From: DASQWP01 sp050697555
GTDB lineage: Bacteria > Actinomycetota > Thermoleophilia > Gaiellales > Gaiellaceae
Assembly: GCA_050697555.1 (NCBI GenBank)
Contig: JBOHAD010000022.1
Span: forward strand, 1-34,547
DNA: 34,547 nt
Direction of reading: 5' to 3'
The first letter of the stretch is position 1. The number at the start of each line of letters is the position of its first letter. Under the pieces are notes generated by a model. That model saw nothing but the letters and a program-made list of their open reading frames with translations. It did no database searches and was not told where the DNA came from. Below are positions 23,986-31,572 of the stretch, one piece after another. Made by a program: the position numbers and the translations under genes.

Positions 23986-25484
23986 GCGGCGACGAGCTCC
24001 TCGAGCAGCGGCGCGGTGTCGAGCGGCTCGAAGCCGATGCGGGCCGCGATCTCCTCGCTCGTCGGCCGCGTTCCCTCCGCGAAGAGGTCGCGCAGGAGCT
24101 CGCCTGTCTCCGGGCGCTCCCACCAGTCGGAGCCGATCGTCTCGCGTAGGTGGGCGCGCATCTGCGCCGTCCGGATCCACGCGCGCAGGTAGTCGGCCGA
24201 GTAGAAGTCGCCGTCCATGTCGGCCAGGTAGGCGTCCGGCCGATAACGGAAGCCGATCGCCCGACGCAGGCCCTCCGCGTACGTCTGCGCGTAGTCGCGC
24301 GCGTGCTCGAAGTCGCGCCAGAGCTCGAGCTCGTAGTCGAGCTTGGCTGCGTAGCGGCGGAAGAGCAGCACCTCGAGGAAGCGGGCGGCCTCGGCGCGCT
24401 CGGCGTCCTCTTCCCGGGAGAGGCCGAAGTGCTCGCCGTGCCAGCCGGGCTCGCGCGTGATCGATTCGACCAGGAAGGAGTAGATCTCCGTGAGCGCGTG
24501 GTCGCGCGAGAGGCGGCGGAAGGTGTAGGGCAGCGCGGGGTCGCAGCCGGCGTAGTGGAGCGCATGACCGGCCTCGTGCAGGAACGCCTGGTAGTCGTGC
24601 AGCCCGCCCTGGGCGCGCGTGATCAGGTGGACGACCGAGGGTGGATCGGACGCGATCACGCAGGCGCGCGGGCTCTTCTGCGGCCGGTCGTCGAGATCGA
24701 GGCGGATCCGCTCGTTCGCCGCCAGGTCGAAGCCGATCCGGGAGAGCGTCTCCAGGCAGACCCGCACCGCGCGCTCCTTCGAGTAGAGCTCCGCGAGCGG
24801 TGACATGCGGCGGAGGTAGGAGACGTGGTAGGAGCTCGGCTCGACCTCGTGCTCGGGCCCGAGCACCCGCTCGAGCCAGTGGGCGCGCAGGGGCCCCCAG
24901 AGCTCCTCCTGACGACGAGCGGCCTCCGCGAGCGCGGCCGCGAGGTCGTCGAGGTCGATGCCCTTTCGCTCCGCGCTTCGCCGTACGGGGTCGGTGTCGC
25001 CCGAGAGCTCCGCGTCGAGCTCCTCGGCCCGCGCGAGCAGGCGGTAGCGGTCGTCGTTGAAGCCGGCCGAGGCGTCGCCGCCGAGCTCGCCCAGCTCCTC
25101 CCGGGCGGCGTACTCGTCGAGCACGGCGAGCTTCGCCTGGGCGGCGCGGAGCGGAAGCGACTCGCCGCGGAAATCCACACGCTCTGCGAGGAGGGCGTTC
25201 TCGAGCCGGTCGGACTCGTCGGCGAGCTCGCCGACGACGATGCCGCCCGCGCAGGCTTCGCGCAGGCGGAAGAGGCGCTCGCGGGCATCGTCCCCCGAGG
25301 CGTCCTCCTCGCGCCGGAGCTCCTCGTGCTGCTCCCGCGTGAAGAGGTCGGCGTAACGGGCGACGATCGCCGCCTGCTCGCTCGTCTCCTTCTCCCCCAC
25401 CCGCACGGCGCGCGCCTCCTCGGAGCGCTCGAAGAGAAAACGCGCGAGCCGCTGCTCGAACTCGTCCGCGGTCAAGACCGTCAT
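23982..25484 (-). CDS. M3-like zinc metallopeptidase (gluzincin)
   Basis: 500 residues. The mostly helical protein has the zinc motif H303-E-A-G-H307 within FLHEAGHALHYAG. A third ligand candidate is Glu333 in ALTEIYSF, 26 residues after the second His, close to the spacing in the M3 thimet oligopeptidase family. The C-terminal YRPDAYLADMDGDFYSADYLRAW also fits M3/M32-like folds. It probably cleaves short peptides in the cytoplasm; there is no signal peptide. AGGAGG lies five bases before the ATG, a strong ribosome binding site. It follows era by 21 bp, so it may be the last gene of the era operon. Confidence 0.85.
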   Translation of the reverse strand: MTVLTADEFEQRLARFLFERSEEARAVRVGEKETSEQAAIVARYADLFTREQHEELRREEDASGDDARERLFRLREACAGGIVVGELADESDRLENALLAERVDFRGESLPLRAAQAKLAVLDEYAAREELGELGGDASAGFNDDRYRLLARAEELDAELSGDTDPVRRSAERKGIDLDDLAAALAEAARRQEELWGPLRAHWLERVLGPEHEVEPSSYHVSYLRRMSPLAELYSKERAVRVCLETLSRIGFDLAANERIRLDLDDRPQKSPRACVIASDPPSVVHLITRAQGGLHDYQAFLHEAGHALHYAGCDPALPYTFRRLSRDHALTEIYSFLVESITREPGWHGEHFGLSREEDAERAEAARFLEVLLFRRYAAKLDYELELWRDFEHARDYAQTYAEGLRRAIGFRYRPDAYLADMDGDFYSADYLRAWIRTAQMRAHLRETIGSDWWERPETGELLRDLFAEGTRPTSEEIAARIGFEPLDTAPLLEELVAA

Positions 25485-25505
25485 CGACCCCTCCTGCCTA
25501 GATGG

Positions 25506-26366
25506 TTAGATACCCAGCCGCTCGAGCACGCTCTCGTCGCGGCGCCACCGGGGGCGGACCTTGACCTGGAGCTCGAGGAAGACCTTGCGTCCCAGCAAGC
25601 GCTCGACCTCGGGCCGTGCCTGCGTGCCAATCGACCTGATCATACTGCCGCCCTTCCCGACGACGATCCCCTTTTGGGAGGGTGTCTCCACGTAGACGAG
25701 CGCGCGCACGCGCCCGTCCTCGATCTCGTCGACCTCGACCGAGATCGCGTGGGGCAGCTCCTCGCGCGTGAGGGCGAGCGCCTTCTCGCGCACGACCTCG
25801 GCGATGCGCGTCTCGAGGGGAAGATCCGTCGTCTCGCCGGGTGCGAAGTAGGCCGGCCCATCAGGAAGGAGCGCGGCGAGCTCGTCGCGCAGCGCGTCGA
25901 TCCCGTCGGCGCGGAGCGCGCTGACCGGGTGCAGTGCGTGGAAGTCTCCCAGGGCGGCGACCTCCGCGATCCGCTCGGCGATCCGGCCCGGACGCAGGCG
26001 GTCGACCTTGTTGAGGGCGATCACCACGGGCGGCCCCGCGGCGAACACCCGCTCGGCCACGAAGCGGTCGCCGGGGCCGAGGCGCTCGTCCGCGGCAAGG
26101 ACGTAGAGGAAGGCGTCCACGTCCTCGAGCGCCCGGTCGACCGTTCGCTGCATGCGCTCGGTGAGCGCGTCCCGCGGGCGCTGGAAGCCGGGGAGGTCGA
26201 CGAGCACGAGCTGGTAGCCCTCGCCGTTGACGACGGCGGAGATGCGCCGGCGCGTCGTCTGCGGCTTGTCCGAGACGATCGCCACCTTGCCGCCGGCGAG
26301 CGCGTTCACGAGCGTCGACTTGCCCACATTCGGTCTGCCCGCTACCGCAATGAAGCCGCTCCTCAC
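25506..26366 (-). CDS. era: GTPase Era
   Basis: 286 residues. G1 is GRPNVGKST (residues 10-18), followed by the switch region KPQTTRRRISAVV. G3 is DLPGF, where most homologues have DTPG. G4 is NKVD and G5 is in HPVSALRADG. The KH domain has GIVVGKGGSMIRSIG followed by RPEVERLLG. Era binds the 3' end of 16S rRNA and assists 30S assembly. The GTG start overlaps the cdd stop (GTGA). The organisation ybeY-dgkA-cdd-era is the conserved one of many Gram-positive bacteria. Confidence 0.95.
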   Translation of the reverse strand: MRSGFIAVAGRPNVGKSTLVNALAGGKVAIVSDKPQTTRRRISAVVNGEGYQLVLVDLPGFQRPRDALTERMQRTVDRALEDVDAFLYVLAADERLGPGDRFVAERVFAAGPPVVIALNKVDRLRPGRIAERIAEVAALGDFHALHPVSALRADGIDALRDELAALLPDGPAYFAPGETTDLPLETRIAEVVREKALALTREELPHAISVEVDEIEDGRVRALVYVETPSQKGIVVGKGGSMIRSIGTQARPEVERLLGRKVFLELQVKVRPRWRRDESVLERLGI

Positions 26367-26725
26367 AACTCGAACGAGTCTGGAAGCAGTTCCTCAGGGC
26401 GGCGAGCGATTAGTTCGCCGCCCTTTAAGAAGATCACGCGATCGACCCCGAACTCGTACAGCCACTGGCGGCAGCCCCCGCAGGGCGAGGCCGTGACGGC
26501 CACGGCTTCGACGTCGCCCGGCCGCACGCCCTCGGCGACCGCGCGGGCGAGCGCGCAGCGCTCGGCGCACATGCCGAGCGGGTAGGAGGCGTTCTCGACG
26601 TTGACGCCTGTGACAACCCGCCCGTCGCGGAGAAGCGCCGCTGCGCCGACGTCGAAGGTCGAGTACGGCGCGTACGCACCCGGCGCCGCAGCCTGCGCCT
26701 GGGCGAGAAGCTCGGAGTCGGTCAC
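26363..26725 (-). CDS. cdd: Cytidine deaminase
   Basis: 120 residues, the small homotetrameric type. Motifs are APYSTFDVGAAAL, NVENASYPLGMCAERCALARA (Cys-Ala-Glu with proton-shuttling Glu) and SPCGGCRQ (two zinc cysteines). It deaminates cytidine and deoxycytidine to uridine and deoxyuridine in pyrimidine salvage. It starts with a GTG overlapping the dgkA-PAP2 stop, and its stop overlaps the era start. The longer frame upstream is shadow sequence. Confidence 0.95.
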   Translation of the reverse strand: MTDSELLAQAQAAAPGAYAPYSTFDVGAAALLRDGRVVTGVNVENASYPLGMCAERCALARAVAEGVRPGDVEAVAVTASPCGGCRQWLYEFGVDRVIFLKGGELIARRPEELLPDSFEL

Positions 26726-27450
26726 GCGAGCGCCTGGAAGAGGATCATCGTCACGAGAGTACCGAGGACGCCGCCGAGGACGACCTCGGTGGTCGAGTGG
26801 ATCCCGGACTCCACGCGGGTCTGGGCGACCAGGAGCGCCATGATGAGGCCCACGAAGGAGATGACGACGCGGTGGTCGTCCGCGATGAAGGTGATCGCCG
26901 TCCAGCCGCCGAACGCGAGGGCTGCGTGGCCGGACGGCAGCCCGCCGCGCAGAGGCGTGCCGCGCCGGGTGATCGCCTTGCTCGCGATCACGAGGATGAT
27001 GATGAGGATGAGCGCCACGAGAGTGAGGTGCGGTGGCGTCTCGCCGAGGCGGTTCACGAGGCGCCTGCTCGGCTCCGAGAGCCGGTCGGCGAAGACGAGG
27101 TAGCCGACGACGACGGCGTTGACCGAGGCGATGAGGACTGCGCCCGCTGCGATGTCCTTCGCCATCTTGGCGAGGGGATCGAAGGACGTCGTCGCGAGGT
27201 CGATCGTCGCCTCGATGGCCGTGTTCACCATCTCCGCGATGAGGACGAAGGAGATGGCGACGAGAAGGGCCATCAGCTCGAGCTTCGTGACGCCGTAGGA
27301 GAAGGCGAGGATGAGGACCGCGGTCGCGACGGCGAAGTGGATCCGCATGTTGCGCTGCGTGCGCAGCACGTGGATGACGCCCTCGAAGGCCCAGTTGAGG
27401 CTCTGGATGATCGCCGGGGTGCGACGGGTGGTCGAGTGACGGTCGCTCAT
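26722..27450 (-). CDS. Fusion of DgkA-type lipid kinase and PAP2-type phosphatase
   Basis: 242 residues. Residues about 12-122 form a prokaryotic DgkA/undecaprenol kinase domain: SLNWAFEGVIHVLRTQRNMR and IAEMVNTAIEATID, with Glu73, Asn76 and Glu80 in the catalytic positions, then AKDIAAGAVLIAS. Residues about 140-242 carry a PAP2 phosphatase core: PSGH (His175), and a third motif with Arg212, His218 and Glu222 in TRVESGIHSTTEVV, where most members have Asp. About six to seven membrane spans are visible. The kinase would phosphorylate undecaprenol or diacylglycerol and the phosphatase half would reverse such a step, so one chain may cycle the lipid carrier (inference). The start codon sits in the arm of a strong RNA hairpin. 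The stop overlaps cdd. Confidence 0.9.
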   Translation of the reverse strand: MSDRHSTTRRTPAIIQSLNWAFEGVIHVLRTQRNMRIHFAVATAVLILAFSYGVTKLELMALLVAISFVLIAEMVNTAIEATIDLATTSFDPLAKMAKDIAAGAVLIASVNAVVVGYLVFADRLSEPSRRLVNRLGETPPHLTLVALILIIILVIASKAITRRGTPLRGGLPSGHAALAFGGWTAITFIADDHRVVISFVGLIMALLVAQTRVESGIHSTTEVVLGGVLGTLVTMILFQALA

Positions 27451-27474
27451 GGGCCAACCCCTGGCCCATGAGCG
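27444..27474 (-). promoter_or_regulatory. 13-bp hairpin enclosing the dgkA-PAP2 start codon
   Basis: Perfect arms CGCTCATGGGCCA (27444-27456) and TGGCCCATGAGCG (27462-27474) flank a 5-nt loop. In the mRNA the loop reads GGGGU, the only Shine-Dalgarno-like bases before the ATG at 27450, and the ATG itself is in the 3' arm. A role in restraining translation is plausible. Confidence 0.6.
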
Positions 27475-27587
27475 TGTGGAGGGAGTGTGGGGGAACCGGG
27501 AAGTTCCTCCAGGGCATCAAAGAAGGGGGCTCGTGGGGGAAACATGGTTTCCCCCACGGGAGAGAGCCGAAGGCGAGCGACGCTCAT
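27447..27587 (-). CDS. Doubtful 46-codon frame between ybeY and dgkA-PAP2
   Basis: An ATG overlapping the ybeY stop (ATGA) opens a 46-codon frame that ends in a TGA overlapping the dgkA-PAP2 start (ATGA). The flush overlaps resemble real operon junctions in this window. Against it, third-position G/C is only about 57%, far below neighbours, and the product is Pro-rich without a recognisable fold. Most of its length is occupied by three hairpins. It is probably non-coding or a decayed gene. Confidence 0.25.
   Translation of the reverse strand: MSVARLRLSPVGETMFPPRAPFFDALEELPGSPTLPPHAHGPGVGP
27488..27511 (-). other. Hairpin 2 of the ybeY-dgkA gap
   Basis: TGGGGGAAC (27488-27496) pairs with GTTCCTCCA (27503-27511) over 9 bp with one G-U pair and a 6-nt loop. 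It is the middle of three stems in a 133-bp gap. Confidence 0.5.
27532..27558 (-). terminator. Hairpin 3 of the ybeY-dgkA gap, possible terminator
   Basis: Perfect 12-bp arms CGTGGGGGAAAC (27532-27543) and GTTTCCCCCACG (27547-27558) flank a 3-nt loop. On the minus strand it is followed by a pyrimidine-rich CCCCCTTCTTT, so it may terminate or attenuate the phoH-ybeY transcript before dgkA-PAP2. Confidence 0.45.
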
Positions 27588-27961
27588 GCGCGGAGCTCCT
27601 GCTCGCGCCGCTCCATCCGGGCGCCGTGGTCGTAGCCGAGCAGGTGGAGGAGGCCGTGCACGAGCGGCTCCCGCCAGGCGCCTCCGACGAGCTGCGGGCA
27701 GAGGACGATGTCGCCGAGCTGGCGCGGGACGCCCGCCGGAAGCTCGGCGCGACCGTCGATCGGGAAGGAGAGCACGTCGGTCTCCTCGTCGACGCCCAAG
27801 TGCTCGCGCTTCAGCTCCCGCATGCGGCTGGGATCCTCGAAGAGCACGCCGAGGTCGCCGTCGTCGACTCCCTCGGCCGCAAGGACCCGGCGGCAAAGCT
27901 CGGCCACGGCGGACTCGTCCACGGCCGCCCCGCTCCGGTTCTCGAGCTCGATCCGGATCAC
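27584..27961 (-). CDS. ybeY: Endoribonuclease YbeY (rRNA maturation factor)
   Basis: 125 residues from a GTG that overlaps the phoH stop (GTGA). The zinc motif HGLLHLLGYDHG near the C-terminus is diagnostic (HGxLHLxGYDH), and REHLGVDEETDVLSFP precedes it. YbeY acts in 16S rRNA 3'-end maturation and ribosome quality control, together with Era encoded downstream. The length is slightly short of the 150-residue average because the N-terminus begins directly at IRIELENRSG. Confidence 0.93.
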   Translation of the reverse strand: MIRIELENRSGAAVDESAVAELCRRVLAAEGVDDGDLGVLFEDPSRMRELKREHLGVDEETDVLSFPIDGRAELPAGVPRQLGDIVLCPQLVGGAWREPLVHGLLHLLGYDHGARMERREQELRA

Positions 27962-28899
27962 CGGCGCCGCTGAGTGCCCGTCTGCTCCGCGTGGTGCTTG
28001 TACGCCTCGACGATGCGCTGCACGAGCACGTGGCGCACAACGTCCTGGTTGCCGAACTCGACGAACTCGATCCCGTCGATCGTGGCCAGGATCTCGCGCA
28101 CCTGGATGAGGCCCGAGGCCTGATCGGCCGGAAGGTCGACCTGAGTCACATCGCCGGTGACGACGACCTTGGAGCCGAAGCCGAGCCGCGTCAGGAACAT
28201 CTGCATCTGCTCCGGCGTCGTGTTCTGCGCCTCGTCGAGGATGATGAACGAGTCGTTGAGCGTGCGCCCGCGCATGAAGGCAAGGGGCGCGACCTCGATC
28301 GTGCCCTTCTCCATGTAGGCGTTGAGCCGGTCGGCATCGAGCATGTCGTAGAGCGCGTCGAAGAGCGGGCGGAGGTAGGGGTCGACCTTGGCCAACATGT
28401 CGCCCGGGAGGAACCCGAGCCGCTCGCCGGCCTCCACGGCGGGGCGCGTGAGGATGATCCGGCTCACCTCGCGCTCGGCGAGGGCGGCGACGGCCAGGGC
28501 CATGGCGAGGTAGGTCTTGCCCGTTCCGGCGGGGCCGATCCCGAACGTGATCGTGCCGGTGCGGATCGCGTCGACGTAGTGCTTCTGGTTGACGGTCTTT
28601 GGCGTGATCTTCTTGCCGCGGTGGCGCCAGACGACGTGCTCGAAGATCTCCCGCGGGTCCTTGGCCGCATCGAGGGCGCCGAGCACCGCGTCGACGGTCC
28701 CAGGCCCGATCGCGTGCCCGCTCTCGACCAGCTCGACGAGCTCGTCGAGGACGACGCGCGCCTCGCCCACCTTCGCCTCGTCTCCTTCCAGCGTGAGCTG
28801 GTTGCCGCGGAGCCGGATGGTGCAGCCCATGCGGTCGCGGAGAGACCGCAGAATGCCGTCGTCGACGGTGGCGAGCTCGGCGGCGACCTCGTTGGACAC
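27958..28899 (-). CDS. phoH: PhoH-family ATPase (PhoH-like)
   Basis: 313 residues from the GTG at 28899, which has AGGAAG eight bases upstream. A TTG at 28917, 8 nt after a TACACT box, is an alternative leaderless start. The Walker A is GPAGTGKTYLA, followed by RIILTRPAVEAGERLGFLPGD, and Walker B is SFIILDEAQNTTPEQM with VVTGDVTQVDLP. These mark the superfamily 1-like ATPase core of PhoL/PhoH. A short N-terminal KH-like region (RMGCTIRLRGNQLTLEGDEAKV) precedes it. PhoH-YbeY pairing is conserved and implies a role in RNA metabolism. Confidence 0.94.
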   Translation of the reverse strand: MSNEVAAELATVDDGILRSLRDRMGCTIRLRGNQLTLEGDEAKVGEARVVLDELVELVESGHAIGPGTVDAVLGALDAAKDPREIFEHVVWRHRGKKITPKTVNQKHYVDAIRTGTITFGIGPAGTGKTYLAMALAVAALAEREVSRIILTRPAVEAGERLGFLPGDMLAKVDPYLRPLFDALYDMLDADRLNAYMEKGTIEVAPLAFMRGRTLNDSFIILDEAQNTTPEQMQMFLTRLGFGSKVVVTGDVTQVDLPADQASGLIQVREILATIDGIEFVEFGNQDVVRHVLVQRIVEAYKHHAEQTGTQRRR

Positions 28900-28925
28900 C
28901 GAAAGAACTTCCTGCAACGAGTCGA

Positions 28926-28931
28926 AGTGTA
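28926..28931 (-). promoter_or_regulatory. Candidate -10 box (TACACT) of phoH
   Basis: TACACT on the minus strand lies 8 nt before a TTG and 26 nt before the preferred GTG of phoH, in the 152-bp gap behind yqeY. A TTGTGC lies only 13 bp upstream, too close for a standard -35. Confidence 0.4.
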
Positions 28932-29013
28932 GAGGGCGCTCCGGGCACAACCGCCTCTTCCCTCGGGGGCCGCCGCGAGCCTCCCTCCAGTTCAAGCCTA
29001 TCGCGGCCGGGCG

Positions 29014-29028
29014 CGCGTGGGACGCGCA
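29014..29028. other. Short GC hairpin downstream of yqeY
   Basis: GCGCGT (29014-29019) and ACGCGC (29023-29028) flank 3 nt in the yqeY-phoH gap. There is no T-tract. It is only a weak candidate for ending the yqeY transcript; nothing else is seen in this gap apart from the phoH box. Confidence 0.3.
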
Positions 29029-29051
29029 GAGTGTGCCGGCTCGCGCGCAGG

Positions 29052-29495
29052 TCAGGCGAGCTTCTCGCGCACGAGCTGGCTGACGGCCCCGCCGTCGGCT
29101 CGCCCCGAGACCTGCGGCATCACGTCCGCCATCACGCGCCCGAGGTCACGGAGAGACGTGGCGCCCGTCTCCGCGATCGCGTCGTCCACGATTCGCTCGA
29201 GCTCCTCTTCCCCCAGCGGCTCGGGCATGAACTCCTCGATGACCTCGAGCTCCTCCTCCTCCTTGGCCGCCTGATCCTCGCGCCCCGCGGAGCGAAACGC
29301 GTCCGCCGCCTCCGCCCGCCGCTTGCGCTCCCGGTGCAGGACCTGGAGCTCCTCCTCCTCCTTGAGCGGGCGCCCGAGCTCCTTCTCGGCCGAGCGGAGC
29401 GCGGCCAGCGTCAGCCGCAGGGCGCCGGTGCGCGTCCCGTCGCGGGCGCGCATCGCGTCCTTGAGCTCCTGCTCGATCTCCGCGATCACGCTCAC
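29052..29495 (-). CDS. yqeY: GatB/YqeY domain protein
   Basis: 147 residues from a GTG overlapping the HIT stop (GTGA). The YqeY family pattern is clear: EIEQELKDAMRARDGTRTGALRLTLAALRSAEKE, a coiled charged middle, EEFMPEPLGEEELERIVDDAI, and the end MADVMPQVSGRADGGAVSQLV. It resembles the tail domain of GatB, which binds tRNA in the amidotransferase. The stand-alone protein's role is not established. It lies downstream of mtaB-HIT in one overlapping set. Confidence 0.92.
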   Translation of the reverse strand: MSVIAEIEQELKDAMRARDGTRTGALRLTLAALRSAEKELGRPLKEEEELQVLHRERKRRAEAADAFRSAGREDQAAKEEEELEVIEEFMPEPLGEEELERIVDDAIAETGATSLRDLGRVMADVMPQVSGRADGGAVSQLVREKLA

Positions 29496-29827
29496 TCGAA
29501 GCCTCCCAGGCCGCCCGGGCCGCCCAGGACGTGCCAGTGCAGGTGAAAGACCGTCTGGCCGGCCCCGCGGCCGACGTTCACGATCACACGGTAGTCGTCC
29601 AGCCCCGCCTCCTGCGCCGTCTCCGCGACGAACTCGAGCATCCGCTTCGCCTCGTCCGCCGGGAAGTCCCCGACGTCGCGGAAGCTCTCGACGTGCCGCT
29701 CGGGAAGCACGAGCAGGTGCACGGGCGCCTTCGGGTTGATGTCCGCAACGGCGACGAAGCCGTCCGCCTTGCGCACATGCTCGCCCTCGGCGGCGAGAGA
29801 GCAGAAGAGGCACTCAGGCTGCGACAC
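29492..29827 (-). CDS. HIT-family nucleotide hydrolase (HinT type)
   Basis: 111 residues from the GTG at 29827, chosen because AGGAGG lies nine bases upstream. An earlier GTG at 29845 would overlap mtaB more and has no ribosome site. The N-terminal ECLFCSLAA (Cys pair) and the triad motif HLHWHVLGG (HxHxHxx) define a HinT-like purine nucleoside phosphoramidase. DINPKAPVHLLVLPERHV is the typical central segment. It overlaps the mtaB stop by 14 bp, and its own stop overlaps yqeY. Confidence 0.93.
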   Translation of the reverse strand: MSQPECLFCSLAAEGEHVRKADGFVAVADINPKAPVHLLVLPERHVESFRDVGDFPADEAKRMLEFVAETAQEAGLDDYRVIVNVGRGAGQTVFHLHWHVLGGPGGLGGFE

Positions 29828-31010
29828 CGACAATTCCCTCCTCACCGACGGCGCGCGCCCGCACGGGGATCAGCTCCCCGACCGGCGCCTCGACGAGCCA
29901 CGGCGAGTAGTCGTCCCCATACCCGCGGCCGGGCCGGTCGACGAGCACGACGTCCTCGCCGCCGAGCTTCTCCTCCCACCGCCGTCGGCAGGCCTCCGCG
30001 GACGCAGCGCGCAGGCGCGCGCTCCGCTCCTTCTTCACGGCCGCCGGCACCGGATCGGCCCCCGCCGTCCGCGTTTCGGGCCGCGGCGAGTACGGGAAGA
30101 CGTGCACCTTCGTCATGCCCGCGTCCTCGACGACTCGCAGCGTGTTCGCGAACGCCGCCTCGTCCTCCTCGGGAAAGCCGACGATCACGTCCGTCGTGAG
30201 GTTGAAGCCCTCGGCCTTCGCGGCGCGGCGGAGATAGGTGGCCACGCTGTAGCGCCGCCGCATGGCGGCGAGAACGGCGTCGTCGCCCGACTGGAGAGGG
30301 ACGTGCAGATGCGGAGAGACGGTGGGCGTCTCGCGCATCGCCGCGACGAGCTCGTCGCTCAGATGGTTCACCTCGATCGAGGAGAGACGCAGCCGGGCGA
30401 GCCCGGGCGTCTCTCCGGCCGCGCGCACGAGCGCCGCCAGGCTCAACCTCGCCTCCCGGTCGCGGTAGCAACCGAGGTTGATGCCCGTGAGGACGACCTC
30501 GCGGTGGCCCTGCGCGACGCGGCGGCGGATCTCGCCGAGGACCGCGCCGGCCGGCCGGCTGCGTGAGGCGCCGCGCACCTGCGGGATGACGCAGAAGGCG
30601 CACCCGAAGCTGCAGCCGTCCTGCACCTTGACGAAGGCCCGCACGCGCTCGAGGCGGACGTCCGCCTGAACGCAGCCGATCGCGCCGACGTCTCCGGCGA
30701 CCCAGTCGGGCGTGCGCTCGCTCGGCCCGCGCACGACGACGACGTTCGCGGGTAGGCCGGCGAACGCGTCGCCCGTCAGATTCGCGCCGCAGCCCGTCAC
30801 GTAGACGCGGCCGGCGTGCCGAGCCGCCCGGCGGGCAGCCTGACGTGACTTGCGGACGGCTTCGTGCGTGACGCAGCAGGTGTTCACGACGGCGATGTCG
30901 GTCTCGCCGCCGCGTTCGGTGTGGCCGTCGGCAGCGAGCCGCTCGCGCAGCGCTTGCGCGTCGGTCTGTGAGACCTTGCAGCCGAGGAACGCCACGGAGA
31001 ACGAGGCCAT
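29814..31010 (-). CDS. mtaB: tRNA methylthiotransferase MtaB-like (MiaB family)
   Basis: 398 residues. The N-terminal UPF0004 domain has cluster cysteines in GCKVSQTDA, NTCCVTHEA and VTGCGA. The radical-SAM domain has CSFGCAFC (CxxxCxxC) and VLTGINLG, with LHVPLQSGDD and DVIVGFPEEDE. A short C-terminal TRAM domain follows from about residue 335. MtaB adds the 2-methylthio group to t6A37 of tRNA. The ATG at 31010 is preceded by TAGCAT and 8 nt, a leaderless geometry, so it may have its own promoter behind the membrane gene. Confidence 0.93.
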   Translation of the reverse strand: MASFSVAFLGCKVSQTDAQALRERLAADGHTERGGETDIAVVNTCCVTHEAVRKSRQAARRAARHAGRVYVTGCGANLTGDAFAGLPANVVVVRGPSERTPDWVAGDVGAIGCVQADVRLERVRAFVKVQDGCSFGCAFCVIPQVRGASRSRPAGAVLGEIRRRVAQGHREVVLTGINLGCYRDREARLSLAALVRAAGETPGLARLRLSSIEVNHLSDELVAAMRETPTVSPHLHVPLQSGDDAVLAAMRRRYSVATYLRRAAKAEGFNLTTDVIVGFPEEDEAAFANTLRVVEDAGMTKVHVFPYSPRPETRTAGADPVPAAVKKERSARLRAASAEACRRRWEEKLGGEDVVLVDRPGRGYGDDYSPWLVEAPVGELIPVRARAVGEEGIVGVAA

Positions 31011-31018
31011 GACGGCCG

Positions 31019-31024
31019 ATGCTA
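31019..31024 (-). promoter_or_regulatory. Candidate leaderless -10 box (TAGCAT) of mtaB
   Basis: TAGCAT ends 8 nt before the mtaB ATG, with no Shine-Dalgarno. No -35 is evident. Confidence 0.4.
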
Positions 31025-31041
31025 ACCGAGGTCCGCCTGCC

Positions 31042-31560
31042 CTACCGCTCGCTGGAGCTTCCGCTGATCTCGACCCCGGTCGAGGTGGTGAGATCGGCGG
31101 CGAGAACCATGAAGGAGAACGCCGTGAGGACGAGCGCGATGCTCAGGAAGAGCTTCTCGCCGGTCGAGAGCGGCCGCCCGAAGCGGGGCGGGCCGCGTCG
31201 CCGGGCGAGCGCGTACAGCGCCGGCCCGGCCACGAGTAGGGACGACGCCGACGACGAGCCACGACAGGGGATCGAGCCCGCCGCACGAGAACGAATCCTC
31301 GCCCGGGCCGAGGGTGATCGGCCCGTCGGGACAGGCGACGTAGTCCCGGTTGGCCGCGGCGACGGCGAGACACAGCGCGCCGGCTCCGGCGAGGCTGCCG
31401 AGGATCTCCGGCCACATCCGGGCCGTCCGGCCGACGAGCCAGCGATCGCGGCGAACGGCAGCATGAGGAACCCGATCGATGCCCCGCTGAGGAGGGCGAA
31501 GGCGAGCAGGCCGCCGCCGACGGCCCACGCGCAGAACCAGCGCCAGCCCGTGGGGCGCAT
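31042..31560 (-). CDS. Four-span membrane protein with two compensating frame disruptions
   Basis: An open frame of 172 codons runs from ATG 31560 to TAG 31042. Its middle third (about 31440-31242) is Arg/Ser-rich nonsense, while the adjacent frame there gives sensible membrane sequence: WLVGRTARMWPEILG, then AGAGALCLAVAAAN, then LSWLVVGVV. One missing base near 31440 and one extra C at 31239-31241 would restore a protein with four helices: GGLLAFALLSGASIGFLML, the middle two, and LFLSIALVLTAFSFMVLAA. It is either an error pair in the assembly or a real segment-scrambled allele. The position between prmA and mtaB is where rsmE usually lies. The family is not recognised. Confidence 0.6.
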   Translation of the reverse strand: MRPTGWRWFCAWAVGGGLLAFALLSGASIGFLMLPFAAIAGSSAGRPGCGRRSSAASPEPARCVSPSPRPTGTTSPVPTGRSPSARARIRSRAAGSIPCRGSSSASSLLVAGPALYALARRRGPPRFGRPLSTGEKLFLSIALVLTAFSFMVLAADLTTSTGVEISGSSSER

Positions 31561-31572
31561 TCCGCGCCAATC

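Noticed and set aside
27447..27587. A 46-codon gene with ATGA overlaps at both ends; the start RLRL...FFDALEE faintly recalls PhoU-like DUF47 N-termini
   Set aside because: Third-position G/C is about 57% against more than 80% in neighbours, and the segment is mostly hairpins. Listed only as a doubtful feature.
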